64,000 nucleotides of DNA from Pseudomonas marginalis (GCF_900105325.1 NZ_FNSU01000003.1:1178001-1242000), one strand, 5' to 3'; shown: positions 43,756 through 53,228, counted from the stretch's first letter. Program-made: numbers and translations. The notes: generated by a model from the letters alone, not told the origin.

Positions 43756-45750
43756 ATGCCCCCACTGCGTTCCATCCAAGCCCGCTATACCCTGTTCCTG
43801 GTGCTGTTCGTCCTGGTGTTGTTCGTGTTGACGGTCGTCGGCATCGGCCAACTGGTCGCGCCCACGCTGCGCCATACCGAGGAACAGGTGGTGCTCAACC
43901 GCATCAGTGAGGTGGCCGAGCAGATCCAGGGCGAACTCAACAAGGTTCAGTCCCAGCAACGCACCATCACCCAGACCATTCCCCTGCTCGACAGCGATGC
44001 CATCGACAAGGTCCTGCCGGGCCTGGTCGACCAATATGGTGAGCTGAAGGTCTTCGGCGGCGGTATCTGGCCGCTGCCCAACCAGCGCACGCCGGGTCGC
44101 AACAAGCACAGCACCTTCTGGCACCGCGATGCCTCGGGCAAGCTGGCAGTGAACACCTTCTGGAACAGCGACCCCGCCCCCAACTATTACGACCAGAGCT
44201 GGTACAAGGGCGGTCTCGCATCGCCACGCGGCCAATGTGCCTGGGCCGCGGCCTACAAGGACGACGCCAGCCAGGAGCCGCGCACCAACTGCGCCATGGC
44301 GATCCAGCGTGACGGCGCGGCGTACGGCGTGGCCACCATCGACGTGACCCTGGGCTTCTTCAACGAACTGGTAGCCAGCAAGGAAAAGGACATCGGCGGG
44401 CAAATGCTGATCGTCGAAGGCGATGGCAAGATCATCAGCAACAGCACGCGCCTGAGCAGCCCGGTGGTATTGAAGAACATCAGTGAATTGACCGGCACCT
44501 CGGCCTTTGCCGCCCAGGTCAGCAAGGCCCTGGCCCATCGCGACCAAGCCTTGCAGCGCAACGAGTTCGACAACCAGGGCGTGGCCAGCACCTTCTACAT
44601 GCGCCCCATCGAAGGCACGCCGTGGTTCCTCGCCACCGCCCTGCCCACCTCGCTGATCACCGCCCAGCGCGATGACGTACTCGGCAGCCTGGCCCTGTTG
44701 CAGATCCCCATGGTGTTGCTGCTGGTGCTGCTGGCGGTGTATGCGATCCGCCAATTGGTGCAGCGCATGAAAATCCTGAAGACCAACATCGACGCACTGT
44801 CCACCGGCGATGCCGACCTGACGCGGCGCATCACCATCCGCGCCGAAGACGAACTGGGCGCCATCGGCCATTCGGTGAACCGCTTTATCGTCTACCTGCA
44901 AGACATGATCGGCGAAGTGACCCAGGCCACTGGCGCCATGTCATCGGGCCTTGAGCAATTGCAGCACACCTCGGCCCACACCAACAGCATCCTGGTGCGC
45001 CACGCCTCGGAGACCGACCAGACCGTCACCGCCATCACCGAGATGAGTTCCACCGCCGACACAGTGGCGCAAAACGCCGCGCAAACCGCTTCGTTCACCC
45101 AGCGCGCCAACGAACACGCCGACCGCTCCCGCGTGGTGGTGGGTGAAGCGTCCACCAGCGTCAGTGCGCTGATCGGCGAGGTCGCCAGTGCCACTCACAC
45201 CGTCGAGAACATGCGCCAGGACGCCGCGCGCATCACCGAAACCCTCGGCGTGATCGGCGCGATTGCCGGCCAGACCAACCTGCTGGCCCTCAACGCCGCG
45301 ATTGAAGCCGCGCGGGCCGGCGAGCAGGGTCGTGGTTTTGCGGTGGTGGCCGACGAAATCCGCGCCCTGGCGGCGCGTACCCAGGCCAGCACTTCGCAGA
45401 TCAATGAAATGCTCGCACGCCTGACCACCGGTGTCAGTTCGTCGGTGGCGGCCATGGAAAACACCCAGGCCAGTTGTCAGTCGGCGGCGGATGCCACGGC
45501 ACGGGTGAACACCGGCCTCGACGAGATGGCCGGTTCGGTCAGCCATATCAATGACCTCAGCACCCAGATCGCCACCGCTGCCGAACAGCAAAGCGCGGTG
45601 ACCGAGGAGATCAACCGCAGCATGGTGCATATCCGACATATGGTCGAAGAGCTGGTGCAGAGCGGCCATGCCACGCAAACCAATACACAAAGCCTGCTGG
45701 ACGCCAATGGCCGGGTGATTGCGTTGATGGGCCGGTTCAAGGTGCGCTGA
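43756..45750 (+). CDS. Methyl-accepting chemotaxis protein with dCache-type sensor
   Basis: The 664-residue receptor has TM1 at about 10-35, a large periplasmic Cache sensor (GGGIWPLPNQRTPGRN, FWNSDPAPNYYDQSWY), TM2 at about 310-335, HAMP, and the cytoplasmic signalling hairpin ending in the tip IAGQTNLLALNAAIEAARAG. Ligands are unknown; dCache receptors often bind amino acids or organic acids. Monocistronic, with the SRPBCC gene 79 bases downstream. Confidence 0.93.
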   Translation: MPPLRSIQARYTLFLVLFVLVLFVLTVVGIGQLVAPTLRHTEEQVVLNRISEVAEQIQGELNKVQSQQRTITQTIPLLDSDAIDKVLPGLVDQYGELKVFGGGIWPLPNQRTPGRNKHSTFWHRDASGKLAVNTFWNSDPAPNYYDQSWYKGGLASPRGQCAWAAAYKDDASQEPRTNCAMAIQRDGAAYGVATIDVTLGFFNELVASKEKDIGGQMLIVEGDGKIISNSTRLSSPVVLKNISELTGTSAFAAQVSKALAHRDQALQRNEFDNQGVASTFYMRPIEGTPWFLATALPTSLITAQRDDVLGSLALLQIPMVLLLVLLAVYAIRQLVQRMKILKTNIDALSTGDADLTRRITIRAEDELGAIGHSVNRFIVYLQDMIGEVTQATGAMSSGLEQLQHTSAHTNSILVRHASETDQTVTAITEMSSTADTVAQNAAQTASFTQRANEHADRSRVVVGEASTSVSALIGEVASATHTVENMRQDAARITETLGVIGAIAGQTNLLALNAAIEAARAGEQGRGFAVVADEIRALAARTQASTSQINEMLARLTTGVSSSVAAMENTQASCQSAADATARVNTGLDEMAGSVSHINDLSTQIATAAEQQSAVTEEINRSMVHIRHMVEELVQSGHATQTNTQSLLDANGRVIALMGRFKVR

Positions 45751-45828
45751 TAAATGGCTGAAACACTCCCGTGCAATGTGCGGGAGTGGGACTATTCTGA
45801 CAGTTCACAGCCACACAGGAGGTGTGCC

Positions 45829-46287
45829 ATGCGCGCTGTCGAGCAGTCGGTCCGCTTGGATCGGATCAGTCAGGAACGTTTTATCCAGGCGCCTATCGAT
45901 GCCGTCTACGACTATGTGACCCAACCGGATCGCTGGCACGAATGGCACCCCACCTCCCTCGGTGCCGACACCGGCACCAGCGGCCCCCTCCCCGCCGGCG
46001 CACGTTTTACCGAAATGATCGACTTGCTGGGCGTGCGCGTGCCCATGAGCTACCGCGTGCAGATCGCCCGGCGTCCCGACGAGTTCAAGACGGTGTTCAC
46101 CTCACTGGCCGTCGACGGCTCGATTCATTACTTTTTGCAGCCCTTTCGCGACGGCACCCTGTTCAAGCGCGTGCTGACCTATGAAACCGAATTGCAGTTG
46201 GCCAGCCTCCATGAACGCATGATCGCGCTGTCGGCGATTGCACTGGACCGGCTCAAGCAGCGGATGGAAAACTCGCTCTCCGTATAA
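45829..46287 (+). CDS. SRPBCC-family protein
   Basis: The start at 45829 has AGGAGGTG 6 bases upstream. The 152-residue product has the START/SRPBCC helix-grip pattern (FIQAPIDAVYDYVTQPDRWHEWHPTSL, then GARFTEMIDLLG and YRVQIARRPDEFK). Such proteins bind hydrophobic ligands. No specific ligand can be assigned. Confidence 0.82.
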   Translation: MRAVEQSVRLDRISQERFIQAPIDAVYDYVTQPDRWHEWHPTSLGADTGTSGPLPAGARFTEMIDLLGVRVPMSYRVQIARRPDEFKTVFTSLAVDGSIHYFLQPFRDGTLFKRVLTYETELQLASLHERMIALSAIALDRLKQRMENSLSV

Positions 46288-46368
46288 TTTTGAAACATTA
46301 ACCCGACGTCCCACGGATAAAAGCACGGAGAATGCCCGGCTTACTGCCCGGTATTGGACGAGACCTCC

Positions 46369-46815
46369 ATGAAAATCCCATTGCGATTGGCCCTGCTTTC
46401 AGTGCTGTTCACCACCACCCTGGCCCAGGCCGCCGACCTGATCCCCATCGATGTGCACCGCGACGCCAATTGTGGCTGCTGCAAAAAGTGGATCAGCCAC
46501 CTGGAAAGCAACGGCTTCAAGGTCAAAGACCATGTCGAAGCCGACATGAGTGCAGTCAAGCAACGGCTGGGCGTAGCCCCGCGCCTGGGCTCGTGCCATA
46601 CCGCCGTGATCGACGGCAAGTTCGTCGAAGGCCATGTGCCCGCCGAGCAGGTACTGGCCTTGCGCAAGCGCGACGACCTGCTGGGTATTGCCGCACCGGG
46701 CATGCCCATGGGTTCGCCCGGCATGGAAATGGACGGCCATGCCGAGGCCTATCAAGTCATCGGCCTGACCCGCGATGGCCAGGATGTGGTGTTGGCGGAC
46801 TACCCGGCGCACTGA
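46369..46815 (+). CDS. DUF411 periplasmic metal-binding protein
   Basis: Start at 46369 gives a signal peptide (MKIPLRLALLSVLFTTTLAQAA) and 148 residues. The DUF411 hallmarks are HRDANCGCCKKWISHLESNGF with a CxCC motif and GSCHTAVIDGKFVEGHVPA. The Met- and His-rich PGMPMGSPGMEMDGHAEA stretch fits copper handling. It precedes the YqaA-like gene by 3 bases. Confidence 0.87.
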   Translation: MKIPLRLALLSVLFTTTLAQAADLIPIDVHRDANCGCCKKWISHLESNGFKVKDHVEADMSAVKQRLGVAPRLGSCHTAVIDGKFVEGHVPAEQVLALRKRDDLLGIAAPGMPMGSPGMEMDGHAEAYQVIGLTRDGQDVVLADYPAH

Positions 46816-46818
46816 TCG

Positions 46819-47262
46819 GTGCCGATGGGTTACCTGGGGCTGTTTCTTGCCGCATTCGGCGCGGCGACGTTACTGCCCCTGCAATCGGAAGCGGTGCTGG
46901 TCGGCCTGTTGATCAGCGGGCACTACAGCCTGTGGCTGCTGCTGGGTATCGCCACCCTGGGCAACGTCCTCGGCTCGCTGGTCAATTGGTGGCTGGGGCG
47001 CTGGGTGGAGCACTTCAAGCAGCGTCGCTGGTTTCCGGTCAGCGATAAGCAGCTGGAAAAGGCCCGCCATCATTACCAGCGCTGGGGGCACTGGACGCTG
47101 CTGCTCAGTTGGCTGCCGGTCATTGGCGACCCGCTGACGTTGGTGGCCGGGGTGATGCGTGAACCGTTGTGGCGGTTCCTGCTGCTGGTGACCCTGGCCA
47201 AGGGCCTGCGATACGCGGTGCTCGCCGCCGTGACCCTGCAATGGGTGTTAATCCCCCGTTAA
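46819..47262 (+). CDS. YqaA/DedA-type inner-membrane protein
   Basis: The 147-residue membrane protein reads GTG at 46819 (MPMGYLG) or ATG at 46825. The DedA/YqaA features are FGAATLLPLQSEAVLVGLL, the loop NVLGSLVNWWLGRW and WLPVIGDPLTLVAGVMR. Spacing to the DUF411 gene suggests one transcript. Role in envelope homeostasis is inferred from the family. Confidence 0.87.
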   Translation: MPMGYLGLFLAAFGAATLLPLQSEAVLVGLLISGHYSLWLLLGIATLGNVLGSLVNWWLGRWVEHFKQRRWFPVSDKQLEKARHHYQRWGHWTLLLSWLPVIGDPLTLVAGVMREPLWRFLLLVTLAKGLRYAVLAAVTLQWVLIPR

Positions 47263-47306
47263 TCCCGCGCAAACAGCATCCGAGCATTCTGTCCGGAGCC
47301 CCGCCC

Positions 47307-48044
47307 ATGCCTCTATCCCGCGTTTTTTGCATCGCCGGCCTGCTGACGGCCGGCGCCGCCCCGGCGTTCGCCGCCAGCTATGGCCCTGAGCTGCAAGGTT
47401 TCCAATACCCCTATCCCCTCGAACATTTCCAATTCCAATCCCAAGGCAAAGCCCTGCAAATGGGCTACATGGACGTGCCGGCCAAGGGCCAGCCGAACGG
47501 GCGCAATGTGGTGCTGATGCACGGCAAGAACTTTTGCGGCGCAACCTGGGAAGGCACGATCAAGGCCCTGAGCGACGCCGGTTATCGGGTGATTGCACCG
47601 GACCAGATCGGTTTCTGCAGTGCCAGCAAGCCCGACCACTACCAGTACAGCTTCCAGCAATTGGCCCTCAACACCCATCAATTGCTGGAAAAACTCGGCA
47701 TTCAAAAGGCCACGCTCATAGGCCATTCCACCGGCGGCATGCTCGCCACCCGTTACGCGTTGATGTACCCCGAGCAGACCGAGCAGCTCGGGCTGGTGAA
47801 TCCCATCGGCCTGGAAGACTGGAAAGCCCTGGGCGTGCCCACGCTCAGCGTCGACCAATGGTATGCGCGAGAACAGAAAGTCAGCGCCGAGGGGATTCGC
47901 AAGTACCAGCTCAATACCTATTACGTCGGACGCTGGAAGCCGGAGTACGAGCGCTGGGTAGACATGTATGCGGGCCTGAGCAATGGCCCCGGCCACGCGC
48001 TGGTCGCATGGAACTCGGCGTTGATTTACGACATGATCTTCACA
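47307..48044 (+). pseudogene. Secreted alpha/beta hydrolase, 3' end lost to element insertion
   Basis: A signal peptide (MPLSRVFCIAGLLTAGAAPAFAA) leads an alpha/beta hydrolase with VVLMHGKNFCGATW (oxyanion region) and the nucleophile elbow GHSTGGM. The family-like sequence runs to ALIYDMIFTQ at about 48044; the next residues (SAIYTSASLG) are unrelated and reach a stop at 48083. The catalytic Asp and His of the C-terminal third are missing, so the protein is almost surely inactive. The change in codon use (ACA CAA) marks the left end of the phage element. Confidence 0.87.
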
Positions 48045-48088
48045 CAACAATCTGCAATATATACATCTGCTTCTTTGGGATAAAAGAG

Positions 48089-48109
48089 CCCGCATTTGGC
48101 GGGCTCAGG
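48089..48109. terminator. Hairpin terminator at the left end of the element
   Basis: GAGCCCGC and GCGGGCTC pair around ATTTG. A weak A-rich flank lies to the left (ATAAAA), so it may end leftward transcription from 48425. No strong T-run on the plus strand. Confidence 0.45.
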
Positions 48110-48143
48110 CAACAGTATCAGTCACATCAGTGTGGCTCAGACT

Positions 48144-48425
48144 TCATACGCTCTCAGGGCAAACCGAGGCAGCGTATAGGAGGGTTTCCCTCACTGCGGG
48201 CTGCGATTCATGGGTGAGATCGGCGTATAGCTTCAACCTGCCACGGTATGCCGCTACATTCGCCTTTGGATCGCTGCCTACGATGATGTTGAAGTGCGCC
48301 ACGGCCTGAGCTACCGAATCCTGCACTCTGGTCTTAACGTCCTCACCGTGATAAGCCTTAACAGTGAGTGCTTGAATTTCGCTTACGTACTGCTGAACAA
48401 GACCTTCCTCTACATTCGCCATCAT
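48144..48425 (-). CDS. Unknown small protein at element edge, 93 residues
   Basis: The product reads MMANVEEGLVQQYVSEIQAL and is helical and soluble. GGAGAG precedes two adjacent ATGs (48425, 48422). No family is recognised. It is divergent from the gene at 48487, with a short shared promoter region. Confidence 0.6.
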   Translation of the reverse strand: MMANVEEGLVQQYVSEIQALTVKAYHGEDVKTRVQDSVAQAVAHFNIIVGSDPKANVAAYRGRLKLYADLTHESQPAVRETLLYAASVCPESV

Positions 48426-48486
48426 TCGCTCTCCATGTCATTGAGTTACGATCTTAGCACTCAGATACTTTAATTAAGAGATAAAC

Positions 48487-49158
48487 ATGAGCATTACCGG
48501 GAATTTCATTACCACAATCAGAAACAGCGAGCAAGCGCTAGAATTAGGCAAAGACATGGGTGAGGTGGCTATTGATGCCATTTTGGCTGACAAGTTTGGT
48601 GTGGACGGGGCTCTAAAAGACATCCCAATTCTTAACGTCGCAGTCAGTTTATATAGGGCAGGTAATAAAGTGACAGCTTATTTCTTTGCCAAGAATATGC
48701 TGGCGTTCCTCCTCGAGGTGGACAAGGTTCCCGCAGCAAAAAGAATAGAGTTTTTAGATAAAAATTGCGCAAATGAGGAAGGTGTCGAAAATGTCGGTGA
48801 GGTAGCACTGATGATTCTTGATAAAATCGACCATCCACGCCTTGCAACCATGTTAGGCAGGGCGTTTGCTTTACTGACAATTGGAGAGATAAGTCAACAT
48901 GAGTTTGACATCTACTGCCACGCGATCAAGATAATGAACCCGTATATATTGCAGCAGATGAAACAAGCCTACCAAGTTAAAGGAATGATAGCCATGGACC
49001 TTCCAGCAGCAAATCTCCTAGCAAACTACGGCCTGATTAAACTAGAAACCGAGGGCGTATTGGCACGGGTTTCAATTGGAATACCACACACTTTAGAACA
49101 AAATAGTTTTGGACAAAAATTCTATGACCGCATAATTATTGGCAGAGCCAGTTACTGA
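48487..49158 (+). CDS. Unknown protein, 223 residues, accessory gene
   Basis: The start has AAGAG upstream. The protein is mostly helical, with a hydrophobic segment LKDIPILNVAVSLYRAGNKV at about 43-62 and FFAKNMLAFLLEV after it, then MLGRAFALLTIGEISQHEFDIYCHAI. No motif of known function is visible. The AT-rich codon use and its place near the attachment end fit cargo such as a defence or exclusion gene; that is inference only. Confidence 0.65.
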   Translation: MSITGNFITTIRNSEQALELGKDMGEVAIDAILADKFGVDGALKDIPILNVAVSLYRAGNKVTAYFFAKNMLAFLLEVDKVPAAKRIEFLDKNCANEEGVENVGEVALMILDKIDHPRLATMLGRAFALLTIGEISQHEFDIYCHAIKIMNPYILQQMKQAYQVKGMIAMDLPAANLLANYGLIKLETEGVLARVSIGIPHTLEQNSFGQKFYDRIIIGRASY

Positions 49159-49181
49159 GATAATGGCAATGCCAGAGGTCT

Positions 49182-49907
49182 CTAATACTCCCGGACACGA
49201 TTAGACAAGCGAGCTTCAACAATCTCCCTGTCCATGATCGTAAAAAGGCCCTGACGCTCTAAATCTCGCCAAAACAGTACAACCGCATGCACCAACGAGC
49301 GAAGCAGCTCAAATGAAAGCATCAGATCGGTCACAGGACGCACACCATAATGCTCTTCAAGGAGATGAGACGAAGCAGGCCAAAGCTCTGGACTCCTCTT
49401 CCGAAGAGCCCGAGCAGCTTTACCTTCACCATGACGACACACGTTGCCTAAAAGCATAAGCAGGTCGAGCTGGGGGTACGACTGGAATTGTGGAAGCTCT
49501 AAACCTCGAACCCTCAAGAAAAGCTCATTGAACTCCGCTCCCCAAAGGGCTTTCTCTGCTTTCTCTATCGCCTTTCCAATCGTATCGGGTGCCTGATCAT
49601 TTGGCACCCCAAGGGTGACGAACTGCCGTGCACACCCAGACATGTATGTGCGTATTTGCTGCTCCCATAAAGACTGGATGCCGAGACAAAATGCCATAGC
49701 TGTCCCCTGCTCCAGTACATAGTGGTCAAGCGCTTGAAGAGATTTGATGAAGTCATCTATATCAGGGCGTGCAATCAACTCATCCCGCCGACACTGTAGG
49801 GCTTGCAAGGAAGGCCGAACAACAAGCTCCAAATAATCCTGTACAACGTTGCCATAGTTATTGGCATACACATCGACAACGGAGTGCTTCCACGGATGCG
49901 GGCTCAT
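49182..49907 (-). CDS. Helical accessory protein, possibly HEPN-like
   Basis: The 241-residue protein is all-helical. LLMLLGNVCRHGEGKAARAL carries an R-H pair in a setting that loosely recalls HEPN active sites; helices before (YVLEQGTAMAFCLGIQSLWEQQI) and after fit a HEPN bundle. The match is by eye and weak. The gene starts 13 bases after the stop of the membrane gene upstream on the same strand, so the two form an operon. Confidence 0.55.
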   Translation of the reverse strand: MSPHPWKHSVVDVYANNYGNVVQDYLELVVRPSLQALQCRRDELIARPDIDDFIKSLQALDHYVLEQGTAMAFCLGIQSLWEQQIRTYMSGCARQFVTLGVPNDQAPDTIGKAIEKAEKALWGAEFNELFLRVRGLELPQFQSYPQLDLLMLLGNVCRHGEGKAARALRKRSPELWPASSHLLEEHYGVRPVTDLMLSFELLRSLVHAVVLFWRDLERQGLFTIMDREIVEARLSNRVREY

Positions 49908-49920
49908 AACATGGACACCA

Positions 49921-50580
49921 TCACTTGTGCTTTAGGTAATAGGCACGACCGGCGGGCGTAAGCTGGAAATACTCCCCACGCACTCCTCCTCCCCTAGCCA
50001 AAAACTTCCTTTCCATTAACACATCAATAGCAGCGTGAGCTTCTACATTCCCGATTGCCATCACAGAGCTAATTGTAAGCAATGTCGCTCGAATATCTTT
50101 ATCAGCGAACATGGCAACAGCTGCAAGCATGTCAAAGACGACAGCAGACAACTCTACATCCTTATAAGCCGGACTTAGTGCACTAAGCTGCTGCTCTAGA
50201 GCTGTGTTGGATTCTTTTAGATTGCTGGCAGATGCTTCAAGGTCTGCATTGGCTGTTTCCAGCAAAGCGCATCGCTGTATACGATGCTTTAGCTCAGAGC
50301 TCAAGCTAGAAATTCGATTGGCTTGAAGTGCGATAGTCCGGCTGTCTCGATGAACAACGAATATGGCTACTCCGCCGATGAACAGGACTATTAACATCAG
50401 CTCCCATAACGCCCACGGGGTAGTCAACAAAAAAAATCTCAAAAAGCCATCTACCTTGGGAGCTAGCCAATCAGGCAGCTTACCTTCCTTCACCAGCGAG
50501 TCAGCTAATGGAGGCCCAATCAACGCAAGCAAACCCAACGTTCCAGCTATCGCGAGCCCCCATATTCCCTTGGATTTCAT
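49921..50580 (-). CDS. Membrane protein with coiled coil and C-terminal winged-helix-like domain
   Basis: From the start at 50580 the 219-residue product has two TM segments (about 6-22 and 53-75), a long coiled coil (about 80-135, ISSLSSELKHRIQRCALLETANADLEAS) and a C-terminal domain that ends like a winged helix (NVEAHAAIDVLMERKFLARGGG...YFQLTPAGRAYYLKH). An earlier in-frame ATG at 50619 has no better site. It is upstream of the possible HEPN gene in one operon. Confidence 0.6.
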   Translation of the reverse strand: MKSKGIWGLAIAGTLGLLALIGPPLADSLVKEGKLPDWLAPKVDGFLRFFLLTTPWALWELMLIVLFIGGVAIFVVHRDSRTIALQANRISSLSSELKHRIQRCALLETANADLEASASNLKESNTALEQQLSALSPAYKDVELSAVVFDMLAAVAMFADKDIRATLLTISSVMAIGNVEAHAAIDVLMERKFLARGGGVRGEYFQLTPAGRAYYLKHK

Positions 50581-50778
50581 GACACACCTATATATAAAAC
50601 GAAAACGCTGTGAATTCACGCACGCTACAAGCCTCTAGCCCTACTTATGTTTTAAGTGGTGAGCAGGCCGGCAACGTTGTTGCACACGTCCATATCCATA
50701 AAAACTGCCCACATCTTCTCTACGGGGATGCCGCCAGAGTCGAGAAAAACAGAAACCAACGACGCTTTAAACAACACC

Positions 50779-51210
50779 TTATAAATCCTCACCTACGTCA
50801 GCAGGCTTGACAGCCATCTTGGCACGCTTTGAAGCTAGCTCAGCCCTCACTTTTTCCAAAGCACGCTGTTCAATAGCCTCTTGGTTTTCAGACAGCCACC
50901 TATCGTATGCAGCAGCCTTCTTGGCTTCACACTCTTGTGCATACCACTCTTCAAACTGGCTATCAATGTCGTCAACCAGTGGCTTGGAACTAACTCTGAT
51001 CCCTTGAGGCTTTGCGGGAGTAGAGCGTTTGTATCCACGCCCTGTTGTGGCACGGTGAGCTATAACAGCAGGCCAGTTCTTGAAGGTGTTGTAGTGTGGA
51101 CGGTTATCATCAGCACCACACCATGACGTGGCAGCCTCACCGCTCTTAATCCACTCCTTCACCAGCATTTCTTGCATTTCAGCTGTGTACTCAACGCCTT
51201 TACCGGCCAT
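50779..51210 (-). CDS. Phage protein of unknown function, 143 residues
   Basis: GGAGA stands upstream of the start at 51210. The N-terminal half has a homeodomain-like HTH flavour (AEMQEMLVKEWIKSGEAATSWCG...NTFKNW), the C-terminal half is a charged helix (EEWYAQECEAKKAAAYDRWLSENQEA). It could be a DNA-binding protein; a small-terminase role cannot be shown. Confidence 0.6.
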   Translation of the reverse strand: MAGKGVEYTAEMQEMLVKEWIKSGEAATSWCGADDNRPHYNTFKNWPAVIAHRATTGRGYKRSTPAKPQGIRVSSKPLVDDIDSQFEEWYAQECEAKKAAAYDRWLSENQEAIEQRALEKVRAELASKRAKMAVKPADVGEDL

Positions 51211-51213
51211 GTC

Positions 51214-51390
51214 TCAATCTCCAATGTTCGTGATGTGTTGAAGCTGTGTTCTCAGAACGTCGCTCAGAGCTTCTTTCAGAACGTCTCTGTATTCAAATTG
51301 TGCCACTTGCTGTAGATGGGCTTCCACCCGAATACTCTGTACTCCACACCACCATAACATCGCCCATGTTATCAGCACAAACGCATTCAT
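51214..51390 (-). CDS. Small single-span membrane protein, 58 residues
   Basis: From ATG at 51390 the product begins MNAFVLITWAMLWWCGVQ, one TM segment, followed by a soluble helix (EYRDVLKEALSDVLRTQL). The stop is 3 bases before the next start. A TTG start at 51447 is less likely. Function unknown. Confidence 0.5.
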   Translation of the reverse strand: MNAFVLITWAMLWWCGVQSIRVEAHLQQVAQFEYRDVLKEALSDVLRTQLQHITNIGD

Positions 51391-51994
51391 ATGATAGCCA
51401 TCACCAATCCAATTGTCTGGAGTACATTCTTGTTTGTATACCGACAATCACCGTGGGAAAGGGGCTATTTTCTACAGGGTGTCAAATTCCGCCCCCAAAA
51501 ATAAGGTTCACTTGTGTTGGGGCTTTGTTTTCTGGCTGGAAAATATAATGTGGGGGTGTTGGGAGGTGTGGTGGGAGGTGTGTTGATGGGTGTGTTGATG
51601 GGTGTGTTGATGGGTGTTGTGGGGTTTGGAAAAGCCGGTTTTGTGTGGGAGCGTCTTAACAACAAACAAGAGGCCAAATGGGAAACGCTCTTAATTATAA
51701 AATAATAGAGAACACCTATAGGAAGTGCCACACTGAATAGTGTTGCCCTATCAATAAAGGCCCTTCATGTAAGCTCACTTGAGAGCGCCCCTCCCTCATT
51801 ACCTATGACCCCTAGGCTCATGCCAACAAAAGCCACCAGCGCCACCACAAAGCCTTACAGATGGGTAGAGCTTTGGAGGCATGGCAACTCCTTGGGGATA
51901 GATCACGGGGGCTGGGTGTTTCCTTTGAGAGTGTGTTGAATGTGTTGTGTCATACCACATAACCCCTGCACTGAGGCATACGCTCTAGGGAGTG
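51391..51994. other. Gap of about 600 bases without a credible gene
   Basis: The stretch holds the G-rich tandem repeat at 51550-51625. Short open frames across the repeat on either strand (runs of TPIN or LMGV) merely follow the repeat period. No ribosome site supports a gene, and no terminator is obvious. Confidence 0.5.
51550..51625 (+). repeat. G-rich region with three tandem 12-bp repeats
   Basis: GTGTGTTGATGG is repeated three times at 51578-51613, preceded by GGGGG, GGG and GGG runs (51551-51575). The plus strand is almost free of C over 75 bases. The spacing of G-runs would allow a G-quadruplex. Confidence 0.8.
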
Positions 51995-52702
51995 TCACCC
52001 CTTGGAGAAGGCAACCCCAATAGCAGCCATCAGCCTAGCGACTGTTGTAGGGCTCCACATGCCACCCCTTGAGGTGGGCTTACCCCTGGAGTTGAGGCAA
52101 TCAGCCAATGATTGGAGTGTGTTGGCACCTTCGAACAGACAAGCTTTCACGTGAGGGGCAATCTCTTTGTGGTGGGTGTTCACCTTAGGGGTGTTCACCT
52201 CTGGGGATTGTGCCCTGTCAGCCTTCGCCTGACGTGCTACAGCAGCGTTAGCAGCCCTACGCCCCACCTTGGCTAGGCTTTCCTCACATCCATTGTCAGC
52301 ACGTTCCTGTAGAGCCTTGAGGGCGTCCTTTGTACGCTGGCTGATGAACTTACGTTCTTGCTCTGCTAGGGCCGCAAACAAGTGAAGCTGAAAAGCATCA
52401 GCCTGAGGCATTGTCGCAACCTTGAAGGTGACACGCTTCATTAGGGAGGCGATGTGCTCAACATCACGGCTCAAACGGTCTAGCTTGGCTACAACCATTG
52501 GCAAGCCCTGTGCAATCGCCTGTGAGCATGCTGGACGCTCTGCAGGAGGGATAGAGCCAGACACCGTGTCAGTGTACTCACCTACCACAACCCAGCCATT
52601 AGCCTTAGCTGCCTGCTCTACATAGGAGCGTTGAGCCTCAAGCCCCAGACCAGAGTCACCTTGGCCTTTTGTAGAAACTCGGTAGTAGGCAATGACATTC
52701 AT
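51995..52702 (-). CDS. Serine recombinase (resolvase/invertase family)
   Basis: Start at 52702 gives 235 residues. The catalytic Ser lies in IAYYRVSTKGQGDSG, followed by VVAKLDRLSRDVEHI and LAEQERKFISQRTKDAL, the complete resolvase catalytic domain. A C-terminal helix-turn-helix-like part follows (NTLQSLADCLNSRGKPTSRGG...TTVARLMAAIG). It could integrate or resolve the element or invert a segment. It is much shorter than large phage serine integrases. A 1.1-kb gene-poor region lies upstream. Confidence 0.92.
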   Translation of the reverse strand: MNVIAYYRVSTKGQGDSGLGLEAQRSYVEQAAKANGWVVVGEYTDTVSGSIPPAERPACSQAIAQGLPMVVAKLDRLSRDVEHIASLMKRVTFKVATMPQADAFQLHLFAALAEQERKFISQRTKDALKALQERADNGCEESLAKVGRRAANAAVARQAKADRAQSPEVNTPKVNTHHKEIAPHVKACLFEGANTLQSLADCLNSRGKPTSRGGMWSPTTVARLMAAIGVAFSKG

Positions 52703-53228
52703 GATTGTGCACCAGAGTTGTTGTGTGTTGGCACATTGTACATATAGCGTTGGCACATCACAACATCTACACGACCGTTTAGAGAATGTAAATTGTGATA
52801 TTGGCGATTATTACAATCTGAGAAGCTATGAACATGTCAATAGACTGTGCACTATATGTTTATTGCTGGAGGATTGTTGTTGACAAGGAAAACCCTTTGT
52901 GGGCGTACAACACCCTTAGGTGAGTCTCCTATTTGAAGCTCTTCACCCTTTCGCATGAAAGAGGAATGATTCCCATTAGAGCTTGCCATCTATCAATGGG
53001 TGAATTATTGTGATGAAAGAGGTTCATACTTTGTGTTTCTGCTGATGATGTGAGCATTATTGAAATTATTGTGCAAAGAGAGCTGACAAAGCGAAAACAT
53101 CCTGCTTAACAAAACGCTATGTGTCCCACACCACAGGATTTGTCACCAGTAGCACATTCCTTGGACAGAACACCCCTCTCAGCAACATCACTCCTTGAGA
53201 GTCATCACCCCACAAACAGACACAACTA

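Noticed and set aside
51465..51731. Frames with runs of TPIN (minus) or LMGV (plus)
   Set aside because: Both are translations of the 12-bp DNA repeat; neither has a ribosome site or protein-like flanks.
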